DNA of 64,000 bases from Trochalopteron elliotii (GCA_024734555.1 JANPWX010000038.1:2242758-2306757); one strand, 5' to 3'. Counted from the first letter of the stretch, positions 10,601 through 24,700 are shown. Numbers and translations are program-made. Notes: generated by a model not told the origin, from the sequence alone.

Positions 10601-13600
10601 AAGGCAATGCAGATGCAACTGTTCTCAAGCTGCTTAGCTGGCAAAGCTGGATTTGAACTTGGCACTGCTGCTGAAGTAGCAGTATAGAAGTGGCCTACAG
10701 TGCTCTAGGGAGCTTCTGCAACTTAACTGAAAAGGAATGAGATTTGAGCAGATTTTTCTATTTTATACCTTCTCTAGAGAATGCTCCATCATCCCTGCCA
10801 GAGCTGGTTTATGCCTGTGTTTCATAGCAATATACAAGCAAAGAAAATGCTGCTGATTGCAGCACTTGGCAAGTAAGTTCTAAATACTTCCCAGGGAAGA
10901 AAATCCCCAGTTCCTTTTAGGATGTCTTCGCTTGCATTTAAAGGTACTCTAAGTTGAACACAGTGCAAAGACAGCTACAGAAACTGTTAACAGTTTCAGA
11001 GAATTCACAAAATCTAAGTTTGTTTAGTAAATTATATGTCCTCACTCTTGGTTACAAGTGAGAGAAACACGGGCTTTAAATGTGCACACAAATAAATTCT
11101 ACTATCTCTGAGACCTTCATCTGGGAAATAGATTTAATTTAAGCCATCAAGGGAAAATTTCTTGTAGGAACCTCTCTTTCACAGATGGTTTGCAGCAAGC
11201 TGACAATACAATGAGCCCCCAGATACCATTCATCTGCAGGAATTCCAGGCGTCCCTGCATACAGCATGTGCCTTTCAACACAGTCCCTCTCCCCTTGTCC
11301 CCTTACAACAGAAGGCAGTCCTCAGTTAATCTCTCTGGTTTGTTTCTTCCTAGATAAAGATAGGACCCAAAGAAAACAGAATTAATTTGGGAATTTGCTT
11401 GGTAACCTGCAGGAAGTTTTGCTCCAATCCCTTTCCAGCCTCTCCCTCTAGCTCCTGTTTATGTGTTCAGGTGCAGAATGCTGCTCTGAGTCCTCCAGCA
11501 CACTGTCTGGTAATGTAGGGTGGGCACGGGGAGGGATTCAGGGATTTTCACTTCAGGCACCTGAATTATCCAGAGAAGCTGATTGGGAAACGGCCTGAAC
11601 TTCCTCTGTAGTCAGAGAGAGATGCTCCCGTGGAGAGCAATTCAGGTCACCTTGCTTAGGTTCTTGCTCTGAATTACCCTTTGGAGGAGCCCATCTATCT
11701 TCATTAATTACATAGGGAATCTAGGAAGCCTATCATGCTAATGTAAGTGCTGAACTCTGGTGCCTGAAGTAATGCACTATGAAAACCTCCCTTCTATGAG
11801 TTCCTGGAATCTTATGTTCCTCTGCTGAAAATATATAAGGCTTCACTAATTAAGGAAGAACATTCAGAAAGAATTTTCAATCTTTTTTGTTGCACTTGAC
11901 TTTAAAACAAAATCACTGTCACATTTTTTAAAATACTCTACTTAAGAAAATGAATGTATAGCTTTCCCACTCATGGCAATATGCAAAATCACTGCTGATA
12001 ATGAGGGCATCACAGCTTCATTCCTATCATTGCCTTTCATTTTCCCATGTGTCTGAGCTCCATAGTTACTCAAACTGTCATATATATAATTTATTAACAC
12101 AGAAAGTCATTAAAATGCAATTTCTTCTTCTATTTGTTTCTTTCCTAATTGCACACTATTTAATACTCAAAGAAATTCAGCAGTGGCTGGTTTGATTTTC
12201 CTTAGTTGCATAGATGCAGCAGTTTATATTTAATAATTTCTTTATTTAATTATTTTCTTATTTTTATTTATGTGAACTTTGTGCACTACTTCTTTCCACT
12301 TTTAATTTATTAGCTGTTTATATCCTCTTGTTCCTTAGCATGCATTTAACATCATGATTGATTTTTACCTTAAATATTTTGAAAAGCGTTTTCTCTGAAA
12401 AGAGAAGCATTATGTGTGACATTTCTTTAACTTTTCACAGATGCTCTAAGTGTATTTCCAATAACTCTGCTTTCTTCCTGGCTTAAGTGTTAAAAACAAT
12501 TGTCTTCAGGTGTCGCTGTAATTATCGGAATTGTACCCAGTATGTAATGCTAATGCATTAATATATAAATAGAAAAACTGAGATTGCTGCAATTCATAGG
12601 TTTTTCAAAGAATGAGTATAATTCTTGCCCCTGGTCTTTGGTCTAAAAGTTGGGGGACCTCTTTTGCTTTTTCTTGTCTTAACAGGATTTTAAGGCTGAA
12701 AATGGATCACCTAACAACCCCTCTCATGACTTTACAGCTACATTTATAATAGGGCTGGCACATCACCTTGGTGCCTCATCCATCTTTACATTTTTCTCCA
12801 AGGATGGTAAATGAGCCAGAAGCATTTAAGGAACACTGTCTAAGAAAGCTTTGCACAATATTCCCTGTACTCAGCAAGATTTGTGACATTGATTTCAGTG
12901 GTCTTTGGGTCAAGATGGATCTCTTAGTTTTGAAGTTAGCAGAATAATGTATTTGGGAAGCATGGCTCCCTCTAGCTGATTAACTGTTTGAGAATTTTGG
13001 AATGAAAATTTTACATGAAGCATGTTGTAGCTTGATATCAGAATAACAATAAGTAATTAGTGAATGAAAGATTTTTGAGCAGATGCAGGAGTGACAAAGT
13101 TTTTCATTCCTTCCTGTGAAATGGTAGAAACTTAATGTCATACGTTGGCCTAAATGTCAGGCATTTTTAGGGATTCTAAGATGCTAATACTGGGTTGGCT
13201 TGCCAGGACTAAGTGCAATTATCCTAGGTCATCACCCCACAGCTATTGAATTGCATAAAAGTCTTTTTGTATGATTCTGTACAACAAGCTGGATTGCTAT
13301 GATGCTGCTATACAAATGTATTGGCACGTTAATAAAAAAATTCAGACTCTTGTGATGTTTGACCTAGATTTAAAAGAAATTACTATTATAGTGGTGTGAG
13401 AAGTGTTAACCCAACAAATCTGTTACCATAAATACACAAGGAAAACAAAGTTTATAATTGTAGTGTCTCCTTACAAAAGACAGTAGGGTAAAAATATAAG
13501 TGTTATTTTCTGTTTGTATTTCTGCTTTAGAAAGTCTTTTACCCTTGGTAGTTCCTCTGCTCTCAGTTTTATGGAACTGAAAAATGTGTGCTTTATATAA

Positions 13601-16600
13601 AGATATGAAGATTTAGCTTAGACTCCTATATTTTTTAAAATTTTATTTCAAAAAGCAAACAACTTTTTTCTTAATACAGCCCATACTGTTAGTTAGGGGG
13701 AAATTATATTTTTTGTTTAATATTTTGGCAAAAATTCAGTACAAATGTGGATTTGTGAAAAGTTAAAAACCCCTTATTTTTCTATGTAATGGTGCTTATT
13801 ACAAATCTATTTCTACAAAATTTGTTGCAAAAGGGGTAAAGAAAACCTGTAGATTTTCCATGATCAAAAATGAAAAATATCAGCAGTGTCTAAATACATG
13901 GTCCTCTGGGAATACTCTCAGGAAAATGAATAAAAAGGAATTAAATAGATGACAAAAAGTGTATAAGTGATTGACTTTTTATCTGGATATTGTTTAAAGG
14001 AAATAAACATAAATTATTGATCAATTTTACCTTTTCCTGTCATATTTGTTGCTCTGAGTCTTAGAAAAAGAATGATCTCATTAGATTAAACATTCAACCC
14101 ATTGGAGGAGCAGTTGAAGAGCACAGTCATAGCATTCATATGCAATGAAGTCAACAAGATTAAGATATTTCAATGAACTGAGGATATGGTCACAGCCTAT
14201 GTTCTGCACTATTGTATAGCACACAAAATGAGGAAGTCAGAATACAGTTCATGTGGGATATCTCAATTGTTTTTAAAAAAGAAAATTTTGATGGCAACGT
14301 AATTAATATTTTATGATATCAAGTAGGAATATATTATCTAGTTTACATCCAGGAAATGTAACTGAAATAGATAAAATGCAGAAATGCAATAGAGTAAAGA
14401 ATATAACACTAAGAACCCTTTACCTATATGGTGACTTTCTGCAGTCCATGAAGACAAATTTGCTTGGTTTACAGTGGCTAGAAATAGTCAATGAGGAATA
14501 ACATAGACAAAATTGAAATTTGCTCTGATGAAGGTGGTAGAACTTTCTCCAACTGTTATCCTCTACATCCATGGTATTGAGGCATGGTTAGGAAAGGATT
14601 GAGAACACTGAGAACATGGAAGGTTCAAGTGATGGCTTAAGATTTTCTCCCTACTTAAGATTTCTGATGGAGTCTAAAAACCTGCATTAATGAAGACCAC
14701 AAAGAAATAGATATGCAGAATATGCCCAAATGTGGCAAGCTCTGCTTTTTTTCTAACTCACACTTCAGCAGGGTACAAGTTTTAATTAGCTGTGTAACTA
14801 AAAATGGCAAAATAACTCAACATCATGAACTTTTCTAAAGGCTGTGGTGGGATTCATTAAAGCCAGAGTAATGTCTTTTAGTCATTACATCTCTATGATA
14901 TGCTGGCTCCATCTCTCTCAGACAGTGTTGAAATGTCTAATAATACATATAAACCAGAAATAATATTGTTTTGGCACTAAAGGTACTGCACAAAGAGTGA
15001 TCATGATATTTGATGGGTAATTTAGCTTTGGTTATTCTTCTACCAGGATTTCTTTAGCCCATGGAGGTTCGCAACGCTCCAGGAAGTGTGTCTTTTCATT
15101 TTCTTAAGAAAATATACTTATGAATGTTCTGATAGATAAATGTGTGCCTTGTGTATTGTTAGCCCCAGGATGTCTTGAAGAGGATATCCATCTCAATGGG
15201 CCTGTTCCTGGGAGACAGATATGATTAACAATGGAACATATAAATCAACCAATAAGCTCACTACTATAAGGAAAAGCTAATTTCTTTTTGTTGTTTTTTT
15301 GAGCTTGATTTTTAGAATGTTAATTTTTATAATAGCATTGAAAGAAAATTTCAGGTTAAATTTGCACAAAAGCTCTCTTCTTTATGTTTTTCTTAATGAT
15401 GTTACGGACCCAATTTATCTCCCAATGCATCCATTCAGAGTGTTGCTTTGGCAACCTTAACCAGAAAGATTATTTAAAAAATTTAATACTGTTCACTAAT
15501 CTGTCAGATGTATCTACAGCAAACTCAAAGTCATTGTCATAATCTTCTCACCTCCTTTGCAAATACATTCTCTCCAGTTTTCTTACTCATTCCTTTGCAG
15601 ATTAATTTGAACTTAATGTTCCTGCACTCTGAATTGGATATATACAAATTTGGGCTGAAATCAAAAGCTCAAGTGCTAGTCAGAGATGGATCACACCTGA
15701 TCAGGGAGCTGCCACCTCATTTCTCTGTGTAGACGGACACATGAACATGACACCTTTTTTAATTTTCATTGAAAATTAGTATGTGAAACTTTTAAAATTT
15801 CCTCATGCCTTACAGCTATCTCTGTGTATCTGGCCCTGTAACGCTGAAAGTGCTTTAAGAAAAGCTTGGAAGAATGGTGTTGCCTGGAATAACTGCAGAG
15901 TCAGGTATCTGGCATGAAGAAACAACTGGTGTCAGGAAAAGGGAACCTTATTTTCAAAGAGTATCATCATATCTTGCTGTTTACCTGCAAGATTTTGGCC
16001 AAGTGCATAATTCTGATAAATATTAAAATCAGATGTTTTCCATATAAAATTGGATATTTCTTCAACAGTTTGAGTTGAAGTTTTCTATTGCCTGTGATTT
16101 TAATCTCAAACCAAGACTAGAATTTCTAGCAGGCCTGCATGTCATAGCTTATTGAGTACTCTTTCCATGAGACATTTGGGTGACGTATAAATGCCTTCTG
16201 CAATACCCAAAGAAATCTATTTCTTTGTTGCTGCTGAGATTTTCACTCAAATACCTAGAGAAAAAAAATCAGAATTATAAATTAGATTGATTAGGATCAT
16301 GGAAGATTTTGTCACCTTATTTAATGCAGTTCTCTCACCTCATTAGAATACAGGAAAAAAATGGTATTTGATGAAACATTCAGACGACAGGAAAAATATC
16401 ATCTGGAGGATTTATATCATGACAATGTTTAGCGAAACATATACGGAAATAAGAGATTTTTTATATTTTGTTAAATTGCTGCAATTGCTGTAAGGCTCAA
16501 ATATACAAAAAATGTTGATCCAGCAGTATGACTTAAATGACAATTTGTTAAAATACATTATGTTTCTCTTTTATTGCCTCATGACCGTCTGGTAATTGGG

Positions 16601-18859
16601 ATATTTCCCACACTGTCCTGGTTTAGGGCAAATATGAGAGAAAGCTATGTACTAAGAGAGCTTAGTAATAAACATGCTTCAAATGACTTCAAGAGACTTC
16701 ATATGCTTCTTCATGCCAAAGACAATTTGAGAAGCTCAGATGAGAAAATGAATGCTATCTACAGTTTATCCAGAGAATTATTGTTATTGAGGAAATAATT
16801 TGTGTTTTGTAAATACATATTTATAGGATAATTGATGTGTCTGGTAAATAATATATGACATGTTAATAACATTAATTTCCACCATTCATTTCTAAATTAG
16901 CTAAATATGTATTTAACAAACTTAGTTCTGAAAAGAGCTTAATCACCCATGGGCAAAAGGAAGATTAAACTTGGAGCAACAGGATACATTATGTCTTGTT
17001 GTCAAAACAAACCAAAACAAAATCCAATTTATAATTTTCCTTGCTAAAGGAACTGTCATTTTATGCCTGCACAGAAAGAATGAAAAAAATCTTTGCGCTT
17101 ATGAAACAACAAAAGCCAAGAATATAAACTATAATTTTCAATGAAAATATAAAGAAAATATAAGGAAGAATATGCCTTCTAGATCAAACCATAAAGTATG
17201 TGAAAAAAGTGAAAAACAGGGCCACCTGCCATTGGCTTTTTGTCACAGACTATCTGAGCAACTCTGTGTGTAGAACTATGTAACATAAAGACAGTAATAT
17301 TAATAACTATATTAATTAATGCTAGTGTTTTATCATTGATTCAGTAAAAAACTTGTAAAACAAAGCATTGATATAGAACGTGAGTCAAACTGTTTTCTCA
17401 CAGATCAAGAAACTTATTTTTTCTTTTGTGGGGAGGAAAATCAGTTCAATAGAAGCAAGAGTAGATTTCAGTGGCAAGAGGAATATCTTCTGAGAATATT
17501 TACATTGGTGAACTTGGCTAGAAGGCATATTAAGTTATCCTACAAAAAGTATACTCAAATGTGATTTTAGGATGGAGAGCCTTGCAATGCAAAAGTTTTT
17601 AAATAAGAAAAATTAAGACTAAGAAAGAAGAAAGTAAGTAGAAAATCTGTAATATTAAAACATTTACATTTTATTATGGTATCAATTATTACCTCTTGAG
17701 CTGCAGTGTCTTTAATCTCTAACACACTTTGGATTACTTGTTGCCCTATTTACTAATTACTGCATTTACTCTGCATAACTCAAAAGCATTACATCACATG
17801 GCAGAGCCAGGCATCTCAGTGAAGAGTTGAAAAAGAGAAACAGCAAGTCACTTAATACTGTTTCACAAAAGAACAAAGGAGTGGGATTTCCTAAGGCATG
17901 CGGAAGGAGAAGAAGCAAATGAAGGGTAGCTGTAAAGCAGCTCTGAATGAACACTACACATGGTTTCAATCTTCCAAGATTCGTTGTTAAGCAAGAGAGA
18001 TGTCTAAGATCAGTGAAAGATGACTAAGTTGGACAACAGAAGATGAACAGGACCCTAGCAAGGAGACTACTACTACTAATAATAATAATAATTGCAAAAA
18101 CGAAAAAAAATTTTGAAGAATAAAAAACTCTTTGTTGGAAAAAAACTTCCTCATCATCTAAACATGTTAAAGCGTTTTAATTATTCAGTTCTTTTCTACT
18201 GTCCTTTCAGGAAGTTATAAGTTTGAAATGCCTTCAGAGAACCTTCACTTAAAAAGCTGCTATCAGTATTGTCAGCCAACAACCCATGTGTTGAAGCTAC
18301 CATGTGTAGATAGAAGCTACCCCATAGTATCTTTCAGCACTCGGTAAACCCAGTTTAACTTAGCATACATTCCTGCTTATGTAAAACACAATACGAAGTA
18401 AACTCACATATAAACCAGATCTGAATGTTTTTTACTCTTGCTGCCCAATAAATAATCCTAATAAATTAGCATTCCTGTTTGTAGAGGCTAGCCATGTTAG
18501 CCAATACATTAGCATTCAGGATCCCATTCCCCTCAGGATTAAATATGGTGATTGCAGATGGCGTCCAAAACTGATGTGTGTGGTTTCAGCTCCGGGTTGG
18601 GAATGGTGGCTGTCACTCCACCAGGACTCCAGATTGTCCAGGTGAAACAGACACTACTATGATGTAAAAAAACCCCTCACATTTAAAGTTACTCTCTGGA
18701 CTACAGTAAAGCTAGAGTAACATTTCATCTTGTGCTGCCACTCTCCAATGTGGGGTGCATTTTCACCTAAATTAGTGGTCAGACTTCAGACATAGTTCAG
18801 AAGAAAGTCACAGAGCAAAGGATAATTCAAAGATTAATATGTTAATGACCTGTTTCCTA
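10601..18859. other. Long AT-rich region without genes or clear repeats
   Basis: Over eight kilobases hold no transposon copy, exon or RNA gene that I can recognise. A perfect 18-bp palindrome lies at 10980-10997. The segment 11400-11780 is slightly richer in GC. The stretch around 12485-12600 has the irregular, run-free texture often seen in conserved non-coding elements. A short ATT/CTA trinucleotide tract lies at 18067-18093. Confidence 0.5.
18067..18093 (+). repeat. (CTA)n(ATA)n trinucleotide microsatellite
   Basis: CTA units change to ATA units within a single tract. Confidence 0.85.
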
Positions 18860-18945
18860 CCAATTTGGATGAATGTTGTACTGATGATTTTTGAGGTTTT
18901 TTCCAACATTTATGACTCTATGATTCCATTCTATGATTCTATAAA
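18860..18945 (+). mobile_element. CR1 LINE 3' terminus
   Basis: The stretch reads TTTTGAGGTTTTTTCCAACA and then degenerate copies of the CR1 terminal octamer (ATTCTATG/ACTCTATG) before ending in ATTCTATAAAG. This is the very 3' end of a CR1 non-LTR retrotransposon on the plus strand. CR1 copies are typically truncated at the 5' end, as here. The element runs into an unrelated 155-codon open frame whose first residues are simply the CR1 tail translated. Confidence 0.82.
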
Positions 18946-20908
18946 GTATGTGTGTGCTCCAAGTTTTAAATGGAGTCAAGTGCCGTATTTCTTCTCCTGC
19001 TACTCAGCATCTGTGACAACCTCTGTAAATGACAAAGATTTGGTAAAAATCCTTCAAACAAAATCAAATTCTTGCCTAAAATTCTTCCTACACATCTTCT
19101 GTATGCCTAAAAAACACACAGTATCCACTGAGTGTGGTGGCTGGCACACACTGGCCCTGCCTGGCCATAGTGTTAACACACAAACACCATCACCCATTTC
19201 CATGATCAAGTGCTCTGGTACCAGCTTCCACCATGTCTCCCACTGCATATTAAGTGCACCAATGCCTCCCAAGCATGTTGGCAGGAATTGTGGTGACTTG
19301 TGGTGACTGAAGTGCCCTCACACCATCCCAGTGCTGCCCCAACTGCATTGAGTGCAAGGAGGTGCCCTGGGCTGCAAAAGGGAATTGGATGTACTCCGTG
19401 CATTTCAGAGATGCCTTGGCCCATAGATATCTATGCCATAGGAGAAAGGCATGTACGAATGAGACTGGAAAATGGTTGTGTTTTCAACAGCCTGCACAGT
19501 TGAACTGGGTTGAATTATGCCCGTCACAGCTTTGTTCTGCTTACACGGTCCCAAGGGAAGTTGAGATCTTGGTCTTCAGCTGGAGGTCCTCAGATTGAGA
19601 GAAACAATAAAAAAACATATAATAAAGCTGCAATCTGGTTTTAAATTATAAATTTCCTGAAGGGAAGATTGCACTTTCTGTGGTTCATGACACGCTGGAC
19701 TAACCTGTTTCATCCTTGAGGGTGATGGAGTGAAGTGCTTTTTTATCACATTTCTACAGCTCGGTATCAATCTCTCAAAGGTTTTCCTTATTTATTTTAG
19801 CTTTGTTGAAATGTCTGTCAAATTCTTAGGGTTTTTTTTCTGCAAGCAAAGATTAAGAGAGAAAGAAAAAATTCACCTTCACAAAATGAAAAGCTTTCAA
19901 TATTTTCTTTGCATCTCAAACCCACCTCTACCTTTGCTTCAGACCAAATAAAATAAATTCTGTTGATCATATTGCCAGAAGTAACTAGTTCTGCAAGCAT
20001 TTCTGTAGTTGACCAAAGAAATACATGTTGATGAGCTGCATACCTAAGGGATTTCCTCAATATCACAAGAACGTCTGTAGCAGAGTTGAAACAGAAGTGT
20101 AAAGTGCTGGCTGCAATTCCCACTTGCACCTTTATCAAAAAAAGGAAAACAAAAAACCAAGACACCAAGCTCTCATTCCTCTGGATATGAATCATTTGCT
20201 TGTTATTTTTGAAGCTTTTCTTATTTTAGATGTTTCAGAGACTGAATGTCTTTTTATTGAATGAACTTTGCAGATTCAGGTCAGGGGTCTTTTCCCAAAG
20301 TACTGTTTCCTATTCTCTCAAGTAATACATTCAGACAAGATACAGCCTCTGAAAACCCTTTTTCAATGTGATTGAAATGTGATTTTTTTTAGTCATTAAA
20401 ATTTTGCCTTGTGAGTGAAGCAAATGTTTGGTATAGTTTCGTGTTATATATTACTCGATTTTAGTGCTTGGGAAATACAAATTTTTCTGCTTTATTTCTT
20501 ACATTTTACAAAAAAAAATAAAACATATGCTTCAGCCTACTCCATTACATCCCAAAAGAAAAATGCTCAGGTTCTAATGACCAATGCAACTATCTGCCAT
20601 GTAAAATATTACAATGAGAGAATGTAGTTCTTGACATTAAATTTGTGCCCATTTTCTGATTGAACTAAAAGAATCTGCTCTTATAATAGAGATAAAAGGA
20701 TCAGGAAATCATGGACAAGCATTTTTATATGCTTTCCAAAAGTATTAATTTCTTTCTATGGAGTTTTTGACAATCTGGATACCTTGGGATTTTTGGTTTG
20801 ATTTTGATTTGTTTTGATTAGTTTGTCATCACTAATGGAAAGTAGAAAGTTAGAAACAGGTTTCAGGGTGTTACAATCACATTTGTCTTTCCTCCCTTTT
20901 ACTAAGTG
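18946..20908. other. Non-coding stretch, partly GC-richer
   Basis: The segment 19100-19600 is richer in GC than its flanks, with overlapping frames on both strands and two AATAAA-type hexamers at about 19600-19630. It might be an unrecognised LTR or other decayed element. I see no family motif, so I leave it unnamed. The rest is AT-rich. Confidence 0.4.
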
Positions 20909-21475
20909 TTAATAAATGTGATTATCTTTATGGTAAAAGATAGCAAAGACTGGACAACTCCCAGTTGCAGCCAAGGGAGGAAGCATAAGCGGGGTCTGGC
21001 CCACTTGCTTCAGCAGAAGAGCACAAAGAATGTGAACTCTTGAGGTGCCAGCAGGGCAGGTAGGTGGAAGGTGCAATATTGGATACCTGGCAGACAAGAA
21101 AACACATGTCCTGGTGGCAACTTTATACTGAGAAATAAAATAGGAAAAGACTGTATGTACTCTCTTGTTGAGGAATTTTGATTGTTTCTCTTGAGGAGAA
21201 TTAAGCAACTGTTTTTGCTTAAATATAAGTAAAGTAAAATAAATTAACGATGCATTGGAAAGAATCCTATGACAATGAACAATTCTACGAGGAGCCTGCA
21301 AAGATGTGTTATGAACTAATTCCTTAAATGAAATTGCACCAGTATGGGTTCTGAGAGATTGTATGGGGCATCTTAGCCCAACCTCTAATATATTCCCCAG
21401 CCCCTCTGCTGCCTGAAGGTGTCCCCTGAGCCTGGGCCTCTGAGCGCTCGAATTCCAGGATGGCCACAAGTCCAT
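20909..21475 (-). other. 188-codon open frame, not recognised
   Basis: This is the longest uninterrupted frame without N in the window. The translation starts MDLWPSWNSS and has an Arg/Leu/Gln-rich first third, then a Phe/Ile/Lys-rich middle, then a Pro/Leu-rich end. I see no signal peptide, zinc-finger, protease or polymerase motif. There is no close promoter or splice evidence, and codon choice gives no obvious sign of constraint. It could be a lone exon, part of a degraded mobile element or chance. I do not call it a gene. Confidence 0.25.
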
Positions 21476-21718
21476 GTTGAGAGTCCTTCTGATCTTATCA
21501 CCAAGGGGACTTCCTTGTAAGAAATGTAAGAAATGTGTTCTGTCCCTGGCATCCCTGCTTGCAGATAGTGTAATCCTTTCTGCAGGTGGACTGTCTTACC
21601 TCCATGTCAAATCATTCCAGAGTCACAAGTTATTACCAAAGAGCAGATACAATTTTAGATTCCACTTTACCATGTAAACGCAAATATAGGTGTTCCGGGC
21701 CACTGAGGGAAATAAAGC
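21476..21718. other. Short non-coding spacer
   Basis: Nothing is recognised. An AATAAA hexamer lies just before the microsatellite that follows. Confidence 0.5.
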
Positions 21719-21773
21719 TTTTATACTTTTTATACTTTATACTTCTTACTTTTATACTTTTTTATACTTTTTC
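21719..21773 (+). repeat. (TTTTATAC)n imperfect microsatellite
   Basis: About seven copies of a TATACTTTT-like unit of variable T length occur in tandem. Confidence 0.85.
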
Positions 21774-24700
21774 AGGTATTGAACACAAACTCTGTATGAG
21801 CTTCTGACCTAGCAAAGGTATACTACCACAGAAGAATCCCTTCATCCCTGTGGTCTGTCCCCACCGCTTTCTGCATGAGAATGAGTGCAAGGGTGACACA
21901 AAGGGAGAAGGAAGAAAGAAGCCTCCAATTCTCCAGGAGAAAGCTCAGGGAGTGATGGCCATGCTCTTTATAGACAGACATGTATGGTCCATTCACACCA
22001 CTGCACAGATAGACACACCAGGTTAAAATACTCTTCTTACTCTCAATGGCAATAGCTACAAGAGCAGCTTAGTAGCCTTGTTTAGCCTCAAATATTGCAC
22101 CAAATACCCCATTCAGACTCCAAGAGAAGCTTTGACCAGAGTCTTAAGACATCTCTCAAAAAAGGGGACATTATTTTGGCTGAATTCTTTTTTCCCCTCA
22201 TAAATGTAAATATAGGTTCATTCACAAATATGTCTACTCCAGAGAGCATTCCTACCTGCAACTCACCCCTGAACTACCTCCTACAATCAATCTGATGGAA
22301 AGTGCAGAAGTTGGATGGGTGTGCCCAGCTGACTTTCCTGTCAGACTGAAATGATGGCAGACACAGCTTGGGTTTGAGCCCAGGTGCTGAGTAGGTGGGT
22401 CACAAGTAAATCACTGCATTCATCTAGTTCACAGCTCGGTAGCTCAGTACAACTCTGCATGAAAAGAAAATATCCCACAATTTCAAGATACTGTTCTAAA
22501 GATGACACCCATAATAGAAATCCTGTAGTCATGAGAAAAACTACTCAATACCAGTAGATATACAAAACAGTACAAATCCCATAAACTAGGGATTCAGTCA
22601 CGAACTCTAATGCCTTCCAGTGTGACCTGGATTTGCACTATACTCTTGAGATATGGGAATAAGGGGTTTAATTGTCAAACTTGCTGACCACTTACGAAGA
22701 AGTGCTGAGTATTTGGTATTTACTGACTCCTACAGGAATATATGTTAACATAAAAATCCAGAGAATAGATTTCTGATGATGTCAAATAGTTTTACATAAG
22801 ATGGTTTTTATATTGTACAGAACTTTAAAGATGTCTCTTGAGTCCTGTCTCATTTTCTACTGAACAAAATAAAATACTTGTGCAAGGTTGATTTTTTGGG
22901 GTATGGATAACAAGGGTAGGTGGAATAAAAAAACCTAGTGAACACATTTAATTAACTTCACGTCTACGCATATGACTTTAGATCTCTCAGTCAGTAATAT
23001 TTGTCAAAATACATAATCCCTTCTCTTTAAACTCAGCTTTATGTTTTGTATTTCCTGCATTAATTTTTTCTTAGCCATTCTTAGAAGAAGATTCTTGAAT
23101 TGGTCATTGTTTTCTTGTTGTCTCTTTTTAAAGAGTTTCTTTTCGCATATTTGCCTCGGGTGTGTTGCAACAGGTGTCTGCTGATGCCCTGGTCCTTTCT
23201 TCTTTTCACGTCTATGACTGTCCTTCAACGCTCATGTTCTGAACTAGATTTTTATAATGATGAGATAGTGATGGCTCTCTTCCTGTCCTGAAAGCAGAAA
23301 ACACTATAGATTGATAAATTAGCCAAGTCATTGAAATTTAGGTCCCCTGAAACAGTAAGAAAATTTGCTTTGGATTAACCTTTGATTAATAAGGGAAGCA
23401 TCAAGTAGTGTTTAATATAACCATAATGAAATTCTTACAGGTAAAATTATGACTCTGACAAAATTTCTGAAATATTTGCTGCTTCTTTGTCCTGTGGAAA
23501 CAAGCCAGGGTCTCTGCTTATCTTAAATAAATTCAAAGTGCTTTCCCTTTGACATCTGTGTGCTACTTTCAACTGAGTGTTGATATTTTTTCAGATTTTG
23601 TTTTACTTTGTCTTTAATTTCAGAGGAGAAAAGCCAGAACTTTTCAGCTGACTGCATTTGTTTTATCAGCAAACATCAAAACACTGTGGCTTTTTCACTG
23701 CAACCTGTTAAACAGTCTTTAAAGACAAAATGGAACTGTGGCAGAATTAATTCCAGTTTTGTGCTATATTGCACAGCAGCTATAAAAGGAAGTGTGTTAA
23801 TGTTTATTGTCTGTTTTGTGGTGTATTTAAGTGCTTGTTAACATTAGAAAACATCATATATGTGCACAGAAATTGCTGATTTAGGTAGATATAAAAGTGT
23901 AGGTTGTTGGAGGGTTGTGTTTACTATTTTCACTGCTTCCTTCACCCTACTAAAAATTGATAAGGTTGTCCTACAGGCTGAGATTTTCATGCAGATGACA
24001 CACAGCACTTTGTGTGAACTGAGAGAATTGGGAACAGCAGGAATGTTTCACAAGCAGTCAATGACCAGGGCTCCCAGGGGCTCAGTTTAGAATGACATTC
24101 AAACCAACAAACCACCAGCTGTGACTTCGTAATGTCAAACTTGAGGAGCTCCTTACTGCATCCTCTGCAGCTAAAGGGACTCCGGCATGACTCTGCTGCC
24201 TTATTCCTGCCACTGCTGGTGGGGGGAACAGCCACATGATCCACGACTGAGTAAAAGGTGGTTACTACTTAAAGTCATTATGGGAGTTTTTGTAAAAGTT
24301 GAAGGTGGTTTTTCTGCATTTCAGAGAGAATTCCAATGTTATTGAAAAGTTCTCAGTTTTCCTTCTAGTTATCTGATAGGTAAAGGCTGAAGGAAAAACA
24401 AGACAAAACAAAACTATTTTTTCAACGATATTTCATTTAAAATATTATTTTAGATTAAAAGAGTTTGTAAGTTCTTTGCTACAATAACTTTATTAAAGAA
24501 AGGTGGACGGAGATGGGAGAGGAGTCAGGAAGAAATGGAAAGAAGTGAAGCTGTATTCATGTGCATAAAGACACAGAGTTTCAGATCAGTAATGGAATTT
24601 TTAATGTTCTTTCAAGAAGATGCCATTTTGAAAATAGATGAGAAAATAATGGAGAAAATAAGTAAGCATTCATTATTGTGCTAAGAAGTTTGGTTTACTT

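Noticed and set aside
10640..10670. GGATTTGAACTTGG resembling a tRNA B box
   Set aside because: No A box, anticodon arm or acceptor pairing can be built around it; it may belong to the old SINE remnant.
16608..16650. CCTGGTTTAGGGCAAATATG, like the edge of the LTR at 62629
   Set aside because: Only about 20-25 bases match and the following sequence does not continue as that LTR.
18839..19306. 155-codon plus-strand frame
   Set aside because: Its first part is the translated CR1 tail and the rest shows no known domain.
23600..23841. Possible exon after a TTTCAG acceptor-like site
   Set aside because: No matching donor, no known protein and acceptor-like tracts are common in AT-rich DNA.
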